Of a stretch of DNA of 64,000 nt, positions 26,560 through 35,697 are shown piece after piece (the stretch's first letter is position 1; every line of letters begins with the position of its first letter). Under the pieces are notes generated by a model. It was not told the DNA's origin, did not search any database, and saw only the letters and a program-made list of their open reading frames with translations. Source of the stretch: Leclercia sp. 29361 (lineage in GTDB: Bacteria; Pseudomonadota; Gammaproteobacteria; Enterobacterales; Enterobacteriaceae); the NCBI RefSeq assembly GCF_011290365.1, contig NZ_CP049786.1, positions 2,170,001 to 2,234,000 on the forward strand, read 5' to 3'. The translations under genes were made by a program, and so were the position numbers.

Positions 26560-27462
26560 TTACATGAACCCTGGCTCATAACGTAATGTCTCAATAATCA
26601 TCGAGAGTGCCGGCAGGAGCTGACGCTCGCTGGAATAAAATATATGGAACCCCTGACGCGGCGGACACCAGGCCTCAAGCACTACCTGAAGACGGCCATT
26701 TTCCAGCCCCGGGCGGGCAAGTATCTCCGGTACATAAGCCAGGCCATATCCCGCCAGCGCGGCGTCGAGGGCGGCATACACCGTGTTGAAGATCAGAGGA
26801 CCATCGACACGGCAGGCCTGAACGCCGTCTCCCTTTTTCAGTTCCCAGGGGCTGATCCCCTCCTTCATAGAGTATCGGGTGTTGATGCAGGCGTGCCGGA
26901 CTAAATCCTCGGGCGTGAGCGGGAGATCTTTTCCGGAGAGATAATCCGGGGAGGCGACAATCACGTTTCGCCAGTCGGGTGATATGCGGACTGACGCCAT
27001 ATTTTTGCCGAGCCTGTCGCCCGGCCTGATACCGGCGTCAAAACGGTCAGCAACAATATCCGTCAGGGCCGGATCGTTGGATACCTCCAGCTGTACGTCA
27101 GGATAGTGACGCAAGGCAGGAGAAAGGCGCGGCCAGACGAAGGTATTCCAGGCAAAATCCGACGCCGTTATCCGCACGGTACCGGCGATTTTGCTCCCCA
27201 GCTCGCTCAGGGAGGCCAGTTCATCGGCAATTACATCGAAGCGGGGTGACACCCGCTCCAGCAGGCGCAGCCCTGCCTCCGTAGGAGAGACGCTGCGCGT
27301 GGTGCGGATCAGCAGCCGTAGCCCCAGCCGCGCCTCAAGATTGCGGATGGTGTGGCTTAACGCCGACTGAGAAACGCCCAGTTCAGCGGCCGCCCGGGTA
27401 AAACTGCGTTCCCGGGCGATAGTGATAAACGCCACGATATCCCTGAAGATTTCACCTGACAT
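26560..27462 (-). CDS. LysR family transcriptional regulator (tandem copy 2)
   Basis: A 300-residue LysR-type regulator of the CrgA-like subgroup: HTH in residues 1-60 (RAAAELGVSQSALSHTIRN), then the substrate-binding domain with the subgroup's DAGIRPGDRLGKNM and WRNVIVASPDYL segments. It lies 31 nt behind a related LysR gene on the same strand; the two share the same length and domain spacing and look like diverged duplicates. Target unknown; the divergent hydrolase-SDR genes are candidates. Confidence 0.9.
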   Translation of the reverse strand: MSGEIFRDIVAFITIARERSFTRAAAELGVSQSALSHTIRNLEARLGLRLLIRTTRSVSPTEAGLRLLERVSPRFDVIADELASLSELGSKIAGTVRITASDFAWNTFVWPRLSPALRHYPDVQLEVSNDPALTDIVADRFDAGIRPGDRLGKNMASVRISPDWRNVIVASPDYLSGKDLPLTPEDLVRHACINTRYSMKEGISPWELKKGDGVQACRVDGPLIFNTVYAALDAALAGYGLAYVPEILARPGLENGRLQVVLEAWCPPRQGFHIFYSSERQLLPALSMIIETLRYEPGFM

Positions 27463-27493
27463 ATTCCGCCTCGTTTATGCGTTAAAAGCCCCG

Positions 27494-28396
27494 TCAGGGC
27501 TGCTGCTCATGGAACCGCAACGCCTCAACCATCAGCGTCATCGCCCGGGAATGCTGGCGTCGGTTAGGGTAGTAGAGATGCAGGCCCGGCCAGAGCGGGC
27601 ACCAGGCTTCGAGTACCGACACCAGCTCGCCTGAATCCAGCCAGGGCTGAACCATATCCTGTGGCAGGTAGGCCAGACCCAGGCCCGCTTTTGCGGCCTC
27701 GAGAATGTCGTAGGCGTTATTACAGATGACGGGGCCGCCGATCCTGACGGCGAACTCACGCTGATCCTCGGTAAACTCCCAGTCATAGAGGCCGCCGTAG
27801 GTGGAGGTGCGCAGCCGGATGCACCTGTGTTGAGTGAGATCCTCAGGCCGCTCGGGTAGGGGAAAGCGCGTGAAATAATCTGCCGAACCGACAACCGTAT
27901 TCTTCACGTCCGGGCTGATTCGCACCGAGATCATATCCTGCGCCAGCTCCATGCCAAATCTGACCCCGGCGTCATAGCCTCTCGCGGCAATATCGACGCT
28001 GGCATACTCGCTGATCAGCTCAACGGTGATGTCCGGATACTGCTGCAAAAAAGGGGTGAGTTTAGGCCACAACACCTGGCGGATGGCGTAGTCAATGGCG
28101 GTGATGCGCAGGGTGCCGGTTGGCTTGTCCCGCAGGTCGTTCAGGGATTCCAGCTCCTTCTCGATGTATGCAAATTCCGGCACGATCCTGTCCACCAGGT
28201 GTTGACCCGCCATCGTCAGGGTGACCCGGCGCGTGCTGCGCAGCAACACGCGCACGCCAAGCCGCTCCTCCAGACCGCGGATGCTGGCACTCAGGGCGGG
28301 CTGGGTGACGCCCAGTTGTGCCGCTGCCCGGGTAAAACTCCCGGTCTGCGCTATCGCGATAAGTGCTAATAGATCGCTGAAACCCTCTCGAGCCAT
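27494..28396 (-). CDS. LysR family transcriptional regulator (tandem copy 1)
   Basis: A 300-residue LysR-type regulator: HTH (RAAAQLGVTQPALSASIRG) and CrgA-like effector domain with DAGVRFGMELAQDM and GLAYLPQDMV. Divergent from the secreted hydrolase and SDR genes across 290 nt (28397-28686), the standard arrangement for a LysR regulator and its target operon, so these are the likely targets. The AT-rich spacer should contain the operator. Inducer unknown. Confidence 0.91.
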   Translation of the reverse strand: MAREGFSDLLALIAIAQTGSFTRAAAQLGVTQPALSASIRGLEERLGVRVLLRSTRRVTLTMAGQHLVDRIVPEFAYIEKELESLNDLRDKPTGTLRITAIDYAIRQVLWPKLTPFLQQYPDITVELISEYASVDIAARGYDAGVRFGMELAQDMISVRISPDVKNTVVGSADYFTRFPLPERPEDLTQHRCIRLRTSTYGGLYDWEFTEDQREFAVRIGGPVICNNAYDILEAAKAGLGLAYLPQDMVQPWLDSGELVSVLEAWCPLWPGLHLYYPNRRQHSRAMTLMVEALRFHEQQP

Positions 28397-28686
28397 GTCT
28401 TCCTCACTAAGAAGCGATAAAGGGGATAAGTGGGGCTTAAAAAGATTAATGAATTCTGTTTATAAATGCAAGAAACAGGCAGGGCTGGTCGGGGTTGATG
28501 ACGTTATGTATATTTACCTCCAGGCAAATGCGGATAGCCGGGAAAATATCTCCGGGCGTGATTGGGGAAATAGTCTAACTGTATTAAGTTGATTCTGGTG
28601 AATATTATTATTCACGCCATAGCTTTGTTGTAATTAACCCTAAAACACTTCAATCAAACTGATAATAATATCGGTCGGGAGGCCTC

Positions 28687-29709
28687 ATGTCTTTATCTAA
28701 GGTTTCATTATTATTGGCATCAATACTTATTGCCAATACGGCACTCTCTGCACAAACAGAGCCAACGACCGTTGCGGAAGGTATTAATGTCATGAACGCG
28801 CAAAAAGTCTCATTTCAGAACGGCACCATCAACATGGCGGCCAATCTCTACCTGCCACCCAATTTCGATAGCGCGAAAAAATACCCGGCGATTGTGGTTT
28901 CCCATCCCTGGGGCGGAGTAAAAGAGCAGACGTCGGGTCTGTACGCACAACAGCTGGCGAAACGCGGCTTCATCACCCTGGCCTATGACGCCTCTCACTA
29001 CGGTGAAAGCGGAGGCTTACCGCGTGACCTCGAAAACCCGGCCGACCGGGTGCAGGATATCCGCAGCGCGATTGGCTATCTGAGCACTCTCCCGCAGGTT
29101 GATGCCGCCCGCATCGGAACCCTGGGGATCTGTGCTGGCGGGGGCTATACCCTCCACGAAGCGCAAACCGATCTGCGGGTTAAAGCGGTTGCCGGGGTGG
29201 TGACTTATGATATCGGGGATGCCACCCGTAACGGTATTGAGGGATCGCCGGTCTCTGCTGACGACAGGGTGAAATTACTGCAAAGCGTCGATGCCCAGTT
29301 AAATAAAGAGGCCGCCGGTGCTCCGCTGCGGGTTGAACAACTGCTCCCGGCGCGGGATAGCGTTAATGCCAGCACGCCTGACTTTGTGCGCGAAGCGACG
29401 GAGTATTATCTCACCCCACGCGGCGCGCATCCGAATGCCCGCAACCGGTATGTGGTGACCAGCCCGGGGCTACATATGGCGTATTATCCGCTCGAGCATA
29501 TGGCGGATATTTCTCCCCGGCCGGTATTATTAATTGCCGGAGAAAAAGCGGAAACCCGTAAATTTAGTCAGCAGGCTTATGATAATGCCAAACAGCCGAA
29601 GGAGTTGACGATTATTCCTGGCGCATCGCATTTTGATTTATATGACAAACCGCAGTTCGTTAATCCGGCGGTAGAGAAACTCGCTGCGTTCTTCAGTAAA
29701 AATCTTTAA
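28687..29709 (+). CDS. Exported alpha/beta hydrolase with Cys nucleophile (dienelactone hydrolase-like)
   Basis: A 340-residue protein: signal peptide (MSLSKVSLLLASILIANTALSA), then an alpha/beta hydrolase domain. The nucleophile elbow is GICAGGG (about residues 155-161), with Cys where esterases have Ser, as in dienelactone hydrolases and E. coli YcjY. An early HPWGGVKEQTSGLYAQ segment and a late GASHFDLYD supply the catalytic His region. Substrate unknown. GGGAGG precedes the ATG. An SDR gene follows after 33 nt, probably one operon under the divergent LysR. A second gene of this type is at 35698-36834. Confidence 0.88.
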   Translation: MSLSKVSLLLASILIANTALSAQTEPTTVAEGINVMNAQKVSFQNGTINMAANLYLPPNFDSAKKYPAIVVSHPWGGVKEQTSGLYAQQLAKRGFITLAYDASHYGESGGLPRDLENPADRVQDIRSAIGYLSTLPQVDAARIGTLGICAGGGYTLHEAQTDLRVKAVAGVVTYDIGDATRNGIEGSPVSADDRVKLLQSVDAQLNKEAAGAPLRVEQLLPARDSVNASTPDFVREATEYYLTPRGAHPNARNRYVVTSPGLHMAYYPLEHMADISPRPVLLIAGEKAETRKFSQQAYDNAKQPKELTIIPGASHFDLYDKPQFVNPAVEKLAAFFSKNL

Positions 29710-29742
29710 TAACACGCTTCGTCTTCAATCAGGAAATTATTT

Positions 29743-30507
29743 ATGACTTATTCTCTCGAAAATAAAATTGCCTTAGTGACCGGTGCAGCTTCGGGTATTG
29801 GCCTTGCCACCGCAAAAGCCTACGCTGCGGCGGGCGCCTCCGTGATGCTGGCGGATATCAATACAGAGGCGGTGAAGCAGGCCGCTGAGTCGCTGGTGGC
29901 TTCGGGCTACACCGCCAGAGCGGTGACCTGCAATGCGGCGGATCTGGATGACGTCGCGGCGATGGTGGCGGAGACTGTCGCCACCTTTGGCCGTCTCGAT
30001 ATCGCCTTCAACAACGCCGGTATTCAGAATGTGCTGGCGGAGATCGCCGATGCCACCGCAGAGGATTTCGACCGCGTCACGGCGGTAAACCTGCGCGGGG
30101 TCTGGGGCTGCATGAAGTATGAACTGCAGCAGATGCGTAACCAGGGGAGCGGCGTTATCGTGAACTGCTCTTCGATCGGCGGGATTGTGGGCGGGGCACA
30201 ACGCGCTAACTACCATGCCGCCAAGCATGGGGTGCTGGGCCTGACAAAAAGTGCTGCGCTTGAATATGCCGCGCGCAATATTCGCGTCAACGCCGTCTGC
30301 CCGGGGCTGATCTGGACCCCGATGGTTGACGCCATGGTTGCCGCTGGTCAAAAAGAGGCGCTGGAGGCGATGGTGCAGGGCGTGCCCATGCAGCGTCATG
30401 GCAAGGCGGAGGAGATTGCTGACGTGGTGCTTTGGCTCTCCAGTGACGCATCATCCTACGTCACAGGCCAGTCCATCTCTATTGATGGCGGCCTGACCAT
30501 GCGTTAA
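29743..30507 (+). CDS. Short-chain dehydrogenase/reductase (SDR)
   Basis: A 254-residue classical SDR. The cofactor motif TGAASGIG is at residues 14-21, the structural NNAG in FNNAGIQ, the catalytic Ser in NCSSIGG and YHAAK as the Tyr-Lys pair; the end YVTGQSISIDGG is typical. An Asp after the second strand (LADIN) suggests NAD(H) preference. Substrate unknown; it follows the secreted hydrolase gene by 33 nt. Confidence 0.93.
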   Translation: MTYSLENKIALVTGAASGIGLATAKAYAAAGASVMLADINTEAVKQAAESLVASGYTARAVTCNAADLDDVAAMVAETVATFGRLDIAFNNAGIQNVLAEIADATAEDFDRVTAVNLRGVWGCMKYELQQMRNQGSGVIVNCSSIGGIVGGAQRANYHAAKHGVLGLTKSAALEYAARNIRVNAVCPGLIWTPMVDAMVAAGQKEALEAMVQGVPMQRHGKAEEIADVVLWLSSDASSYVTGQSISIDGGLTMR

Positions 30508-30653
30508 TCCCTCATCTGGCCAGATGCCAGCGGCGGCCTCTGGCCTTTTCAAACTTAAGAAAGTCTTACTATTTAAGCAGTGATTAATTCATTTATTATA
30601 TTTATTCCGATAGCAGCAATTTTTTGCGTTTCAAACCGTCATGAGGGATAAAA

Positions 30654-30971
30654 ATGGACAAAAATTTCACGCCAGAACAAATCGACATGATAAACCGTAT
30701 CGTCTTTGCACACCTTGACCAGATGAAACAGAAAACGGCTGAAATTGTTGAAGAAACAGAAAGAGCAGCACACCAGCAGCTCCAGGACAGCGGGATTGAT
30801 ATAACAGATTTCTCTCCTGCTAATCAGAGTTTTTTGATGGTGACGCTCATCCAGAACCTGATAGATCGCGTTCATGGCGGCGATATGGCCGTTGCCCAAC
30901 AGTTAATAACGATGGAAGCCAAAAGGCTTAACGTCAGCGTAAACGTTGAGGCTGATCAGTCGAGAAGTTAG
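30654..30971 (+). CDS. Small hypothetical cytoplasmic protein
   Basis: A 105-residue, strongly helical, acidic protein without signal or membrane segment; residues 15-50 (HLDQMKQKTAEIVEETERAA) could form a coiled coil. I do not recognise the family. GAGGG lies 6 nt before the ATG, supporting translation. It stands alone between the SDR gene and a convergent LysR gene. Confidence 0.65.
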   Translation: MDKNFTPEQIDMINRIVFAHLDQMKQKTAEIVEETERAAHQQLQDSGIDITDFSPANQSFLMVTLIQNLIDRVHGGDMAVAQQLITMEAKRLNVSVNVEADQSRS

Positions 30972-31038
30972 GTCCCGTTTTATGCGCAGCTACAGGGTGC
31001 TTTCTGCCTGACAGGCGCATGGACCTTCACCGGAAACG

Positions 31039-31908
31039 CTAACGCAGTTTTGCCACCCATTCTTCGCAAAAATCCAGATAGGCCCGCACAAGGGCTGAAG
31101 GATGTTTATGACGGGCGTAAACAAGGTGCAATGGCAGGACTTGTTTGGCTGTTTCGGGCAAAAGCGCTATCAGCTCACCGTTCTCCAGCCAGGGCCTGGC
31201 TAATAAATCGGGGAGCTGTGTGACGCCCATACCACTCAGTGCGTAATGTATTAATCCCTGGACATTATTAGTGGAAAAGAAGGGTTCGTATTTTACTTTT
31301 TCCGTTCCTGACCCCCATTCAAAAGAACTCTGATTCAGGCTTTCCCAGGCAGCAACAGGAAGTCGGCCCATTTCAGCCAGTGACGTTGGCGTACCATGTC
31401 GGGCCAATAATGAGGGACTTGCCACGAATAAAACTTCCACTGTCATGACAGGTTTAGCAATTACATCATCCGTATTTAAGTTGCCCATTCTTAGCGCAAC
31501 ATCGACGCCATCTTCAAACAAATCAACGACTCTTTCGCTTGAATGACAAAAGACATTGATATCCGGATAGCGCTGCTGAAATTCGATCAGTAAATCCCAC
31601 CAGATAGAGAAATTAGGGGGCACGGACAGACGTAACTTACCCTGTAAGTTGTGGGCTGAGGTTACCGACTTTTGTGCATCCTCCAGCAATTCGATACCCA
31701 GACGAGCCTGTTCAAAGAACTGTTGTCCTTTATGGGTTGGCCTAACACCCTGTCGTGAGCGTTCCAGGAGTTGAACGTTCAAGGCCTGCTCAAGCTCATT
31801 AATTTTTCGACTTAACGTGGAGATGGGGACCCCTGTTTTGTCACTCGCCGCAGATAAACTTCCGGCATTCATCACCGCGATGAACAATTTCGTTGCATTA
31901 AAATCCAT
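31039..31908 (-). CDS. LysR family transcriptional regulator, divergent from nitronate monooxygenase
   Basis: A LysR-type regulator of 289 residues from the ATG at 31908 (MDFNATKLFIAVMNAGSLSA); in-frame ATGs at 31920 and 31968 are possible but lie upstream of the family's usual start. HTH SAASDKTGVPISTLSRKI, then an effector domain with DVALRMGNLNTDDV. It is transcribed away from the nitronate monooxygenase gene with 101 nt between, so that gene is its likely target. Confidence 0.9.
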   Translation of the reverse strand: MDFNATKLFIAVMNAGSLSAASDKTGVPISTLSRKINELEQALNVQLLERSRQGVRPTHKGQQFFEQARLGIELLEDAQKSVTSAHNLQGKLRLSVPPNFSIWWDLLIEFQQRYPDINVFCHSSERVVDLFEDGVDVALRMGNLNTDDVIAKPVMTVEVLFVASPSLLARHGTPTSLAEMGRLPVAAWESLNQSSFEWGSGTEKVKYEPFFSTNNVQGLIHYALSGMGVTQLPDLLARPWLENGELIALLPETAKQVLPLHLVYARHKHPSALVRAYLDFCEEWVAKLR

Positions 31909-32009
31909 TGTTCTTTCCATTTTTGGGAATGATGTTCCTATTTTTGATGATTCCATTCCATTTTTCAAAGGGTAAAATTCTCCAGTCTGATTTTCTCCAG
32001 GATTTAAAA

Positions 32010-32969
32010 ATGAATAACCGCGTCACTAACATCTTAAACATTCGCTATCCACTCATTCAGGCACCCTTGTATTTCCTGACCAATGCGGAACTGGTTGCTG
32101 CGGTGTCAAACGCGGGTGGGCTGGGCACGCTGGGTCCTCACGCCGGGCAAGAAAGTCAGCCAGGCTCGCGCTTTGTGGCGCTGGATCGTATGCGGAAGGA
32201 GATCCGAAAAGTTAAAAAACTGACGAATAAACCCTTTGCTGCGACCCTGATTAACGGTCCGGATATGAGTTTCTGGCGGCCCACTGCTGAGATGCTGGTC
32301 GAAGAAGGCGTAGAGGTAGTGCTTATCAATGAAGTGCTGGATGCAGAGATATTTGAATTCTTTAAAAGCCACGGCATAAAAACCCTTTATCGCGCTCTGA
32401 CGCCCACTATCGCTAATTCAAAAGAAGCAGAAAAATTAGGAGCCGACATCATCGTCGCCACAGGTTTTGACGAAGGTGGGACCGTACCGAGCCGGGTGAT
32501 TGGCACATTCAGCATCGTTCCCATGATAGTTGATAGCGTGAACGTGCCGGTCATCGCAGCGGGTGGAATAGGTGATGTGCGCGGCGTGCGTGCCGCAATG
32601 GCTCTGGGGGCTGAAGGGGTCTATGCGGGCACTCTTTTTTTGACTGCGCTTGAAAACCCAGCGGCTGAAAAAGTTAAACGTCTGATTGTCGACTCCACGG
32701 CAGAGGATTTGCTGTTGTTCCGCACACTGCCAGCCTATTACCGTAGCTTGCCCACCGATTTGAGTCCAAAGCTGGCAGAGTTAGATGCTCAGAACACGGA
32801 TCGTGAAACCATGTTTAAGGCCATGAATGGCTATCACTCGCTGTGGCAGGCGATGAGGCTGGGGAATTTTGATCGGGGTGTTGTGTCAACCGGCACAGGT
32901 ATTTCCGTCATCAAATCCATTCGTCCGGCGGCAGAGATTGTTTCAGACCTGATGCAGGACTTTTTATAA
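32010..32969 (+). CDS. Nitronate monooxygenase (2-nitropropane dioxygenase-like)
   Basis: A 319-residue TIM-barrel flavoprotein of the nitronate monooxygenase / FabK-like family, which uses FMN to oxidise alkyl nitronates such as propionate-3-nitronate. The FMN-phosphate motif is AAGGIGDVRGVRAAMALGAE and the N-terminal IRYPLIQAPL and NAGGLGTLG segments are typical. The start at 32010 has AGGA 7 nt upstream. Members annotated this way are not always true nitronate oxidases. A LysE-type exporter gene follows 69 nt downstream. Confidence 0.88.
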   Translation: MNNRVTNILNIRYPLIQAPLYFLTNAELVAAVSNAGGLGTLGPHAGQESQPGSRFVALDRMRKEIRKVKKLTNKPFAATLINGPDMSFWRPTAEMLVEEGVEVVLINEVLDAEIFEFFKSHGIKTLYRALTPTIANSKEAEKLGADIIVATGFDEGGTVPSRVIGTFSIVPMIVDSVNVPVIAAGGIGDVRGVRAAMALGAEGVYAGTLFLTALENPAAEKVKRLIVDSTAEDLLLFRTLPAYYRSLPTDLSPKLAELDAQNTDRETMFKAMNGYHSLWQAMRLGNFDRGVVSTGTGISVIKSIRPAAEIVSDLMQDFL

Positions 32970-33038
32970 CAAAAATAGCTTCAATGAATTGATTGGGAAA
33001 AAGTAACTCGGTAACATCCACGCTTTCGGATAAAGAAA

Positions 33039-33659
33039 ATGTCGGTTACCGATTCACTTCTCGCTTTCTCTCTCGCGGCACTCTTGCTTACTCTCACCCC
33101 TGGCCTGGATACGGCACTCATTCTTCGAACCGCCTGTGCTGAAGGGGGTAAAAAGGCTTTTCAGGCTGCGCTTGGAATTGATGCTGGTTGTTTCGTCTGG
33201 GGAGCGCTTGTCGCGCTCGGTCTCGGCGCTCTGATGGCGGTTTCAACGCTCGCTTATACAGTACTGAAAATCTGCGGGGCGGCTTACCTTTGCTGGCTGG
33301 GCGTGCAATTACTGATGCGCCCCCGAACCTCTTTCAGTCAGAACGCGGATGACACGACTGCGCACGGGAACTGGTTTGTCAAAGGGATGCTCGGCAACGT
33401 ACTCAATCCCAAGATGGGCATTTTTTATGTGTCGTTTCTACCTCAGTTTATCCCCGCCGGGCATTCACCGGTCCTCTGGACATTTATCCTCGTCGGCATT
33501 CATGTCCTGATCGGCACCCTATGGTCAATCACGCTAATCATCTCCACGCACTTTGCATCCGCTATCCTGAAAAGACCCCGTGTTATCAGCGCCATGGATC
33601 GTGCAACCGGGGGACTCTTTTTATGCTTTGCCGCTAAACTGGCGTTCAGTAACCGATAA
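33039..33659 (+). CDS. LysE/RhtB family exporter
   Basis: A 206-residue inner-membrane protein with six helices, of the LysE/RhtB amino-acid exporter family. The N-terminal LLLTLTPGLDTALILRTA matches the family's conserved TPGPD-type motif with L in place of the second P, and GNVLNPKMGIFYVSFLPQF is the conserved middle motif. The substrate is likely an amino acid or homoserine-lactone-like compound but cannot be told. Same strand and close behind the nitronate monooxygenase. Confidence 0.9.
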   Translation: MSVTDSLLAFSLAALLLTLTPGLDTALILRTACAEGGKKAFQAALGIDAGCFVWGALVALGLGALMAVSTLAYTVLKICGAAYLCWLGVQLLMRPRTSFSQNADDTTAHGNWFVKGMLGNVLNPKMGIFYVSFLPQFIPAGHSPVLWTFILVGIHVLIGTLWSITLIISTHFASAILKRPRVISAMDRATGGLFLCFAAKLAFSNR

Positions 33660-33672
33660 CGGGCTTTAGAGT

Positions 33673-33702
33673 CGTAGGCCGGGCAAGCGAAGCGCCCCCG
33701 GC
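33673..33702. repeat. REP-like palindrome, copy 1
   Basis: GTAGGCCGGGCAAGCGAAGC followed by GCCCCCGGC forms an imperfect palindrome matching enterobacterial REP elements. It lies in the 117-nt gap between the LysE-type gene and catA. A near-identical copy is at 37852-37881. Confidence 0.8.
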
Positions 33703-33776
33703 ACCCGAGTGTTTGCTTAACTTAAGAAAAAGCTTAGGCTAACATCGTATATATTCTTGCTAATCAAAGGCTAAAA

Positions 33777-34460
33777 ATGAAAACAACAACCCCGGAATAT
33801 ACCTCTGTTGATCTATCTGGTTGGGCAAGAAAGGAGCACTTTGAGGTATTTCAGTCGTTTGCTCAATCGACAATTAACCAAACGGTTCTGGTAGACATTA
33901 CTGCGCTGTTAAAGCATATCAAAAAGGTTGGCTGGAAATTTTACCCTACTGTGATTTCCCTCCTGTCTGAAATCGTAAACAGGCATACGGAGTTCCGTAT
34001 GGCCATGAAGAACAATGAGCTGGTTATATGGAACAGAGTTCATCCAAGCTATACCATTTTCCATAATGAAACCGAGACCTTTTCATCCTTATGGAGTCAA
34101 TACGATGGCAATATTCAACACTTCCAGACGGTTTATTCGGAAGATGTTGCCCGCTACGGGAATAACCTTGCTTATTGGCCTAAAGGAGCGTCGCCGGATA
34201 ATGTATTTTTCGTTTCTTCAATTCCCTGGGTGACCTTTACCAACTTTAATATCAACGTTGCTAATATGCAGAACTTCTTTGCCCCCATGTTCACCTTTGG
34301 GAAATACTATGAACATGAGGGGAAAGTCTTGTTGCCTCTCGCCATTCAGATACATCACGCCGTGTGCGATGGTTTCCATGTGGCAAGACTGTTCAATGAG
34401 TTACAGGTGATGTGTAACGACATAATCCACCACCCGTCGGGGCTGGCTACTTCCCGGTAG
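33777..34460 (+). CDS. catA: Type A chloramphenicol O-acetyltransferase
   Basis: A 227-residue cytoplasmic trimeric enzyme that acetylates chloramphenicol from acetyl-CoA. The catalytic motif HHAVCDGFH is at residues 193-201 (catalytic His 194, structural Asp in DG), and the N-terminal [15 protein letters not shown] and central [15 protein letters not shown] segments are typical of CatA. It sits in ordinary chromosomal context between a REP element and a convergent MFS gene (stops overlap by 14 nt), with no IS or integron nearby. Codon use looks somewhat more AT-rich than its neighbours. Whether it confers resistance depends on expression. Confidence 0.93.
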   Translation: MKTTTPEYTSVDLSGWARKEHFEVFQSFAQSTINQTVLVDITALLKHIKKVGWKFYPTVISLLSEIVNRHTEFRMAMKNNELVIWNRVHPSYTIFHNETETFSSLWSQYDGNIQHFQTVYSEDVARYGNNLAYWPKGASPDNVFFVSSIPWVTFTNFNINVANMQNFFAPMFTFGKYYEHEGKVLLPLAIQIHHAVCDGFHVARLFNELQVMCNDIIHHPSGLATSR

Positions 34461-35637
34461 CGCTCTTCCGCGCGGTGAACCCGGTCAGCACCACCGCGCT
34501 CAGCAGCAAAATAGCGCTCATCGCAAAGGTGCTCTGCAAGCCGATATGGTCAAACACCATTCCGCCTGCCGTGGAGCCCAGCGCGATTGAGAGCTGGATC
34601 ACCGCCACCATCAGCCCGCCACCGGCTTCTGCATCCTCGGGCAGGGTACGGGCGATCCACGTCCACCATCCCGTTGGCGCCGCCGTGGCCAGCAGACCCC
34701 AGAACCCCAACAGCAGGGCGACGATCCAGAGGCTGTGCCCGACCAGGATTAACAGCCCGGCAATGGCGGCCATCAGAAGCGGAATAGCCATTAGCGTCAG
34801 ATAGAATCTGGCATTCAGGAACAAGGCAACGATCAGCGTGCCAATAAAACCCGCGATACCGATGGTGAGCAGGATCAGCGATAGGCCGGAGGCGCTGACG
34901 TGGGTGACGGTCTCCAGGAACGGACGCACATAGGTGAACAGCGCAAACTGACCCATAAAGAACAGGCCGCAGGCCAGCAGACCGGTAGACACCACCGGCA
35001 GACGGAACAGGCGAAAAACGGTCCCGCGTGAGGTCTGACTTTTATTGCCATTCATATCGGGCAGACTAAACCACTGCCAGATAAACGCTGCGGTTGCCAC
35101 AGGGACCAGACACAGGAAGGCCCCGCGCCAGCCGATGGTGGCACCAAGATAGCTGCCGAGCGGGGCAGCCACGACCGTCGCCAGGGCGTTACCGCCGTTG
35201 AAAATCGCCAGCGCACGGGAGACCTGATGCTGCGGCACCAGGCGAATGGCCGTCGCTGCCGACATGGACCAGAAGCCGCCGATGGCAATCCCAATCAGGG
35301 CGCGTCCGGCCATATAGACCAGATAGCTGGAGGCAAACGCAATAATCAGCCCCGACACCGCCATCAGAATCGTCATGCCCAGCAGGAGGGTTTTACGATT
35401 CATATTCCCGGCAATATGCGAAAGGCTAAGGCTGGTCATGACCGCCAGCGCGCCGGAGATGGCAATCCCCTGGCCCGCCAGACCCTCGGTGACGCCCAGA
35501 TCGCTGGCAATGGGGGTCAGCAGGCTGACCGGCATAAACTCCGATGCAATCAGGACAAATACGCACAGGGTCATGGCAAAAATGCCGCCCCAGTACGCGC
35601 GTTCGTTAGTCTGTGTGGTTTGGCTCAGTGTGGACAT
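34447..35637 (-). CDS. NepI-like MFS exporter
   Basis: A 396-residue, 12-helix major facilitator of the DHA1 group. It resembles E. coli NepI (purine ribonucleoside efflux) in [20 protein letters not shown], the [16 protein letters not shown] segment and the [18 protein letters not shown] loop. The substrate may differ. It lies 60 nt behind the secreted hydrolase gene on the same strand and is probably co-transcribed; the divergent LysR gene beyond the hydrolase is the likely regulator. Its 3' end overlaps that of catA by 14 nt. Confidence 0.9.
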   Translation of the reverse strand: MSTLSQTTQTNERAYWGGIFAMTLCVFVLIASEFMPVSLLTPIASDLGVTEGLAGQGIAISGALAVMTSLSLSHIAGNMNRKTLLLGMTILMAVSGLIIAFASSYLVYMAGRALIGIAIGGFWSMSAATAIRLVPQHQVSRALAIFNGGNALATVVAAPLGSYLGATIGWRGAFLCLVPVATAAFIWQWFSLPDMNGNKSQTSRGTVFRLFRLPVVSTGLLACGLFFMGQFALFTYVRPFLETVTHVSASGLSLILLTIGIAGFIGTLIVALFLNARFYLTLMAIPLLMAAIAGLLILVGHSLWIVALLLGFWGLLATAAPTGWWTWIARTLPEDAEAGGGLMVAVIQLSIALGSTAGGMVFDHIGLQSTFAMSAILLLSAVVLTGFTARKSATGK

Positions 35638-35697
35638 AATCAGATTTCATGAAGGGAAGGGGTAACGCCACCTGCCAGAGACAGGCGGCGTAGAGAG

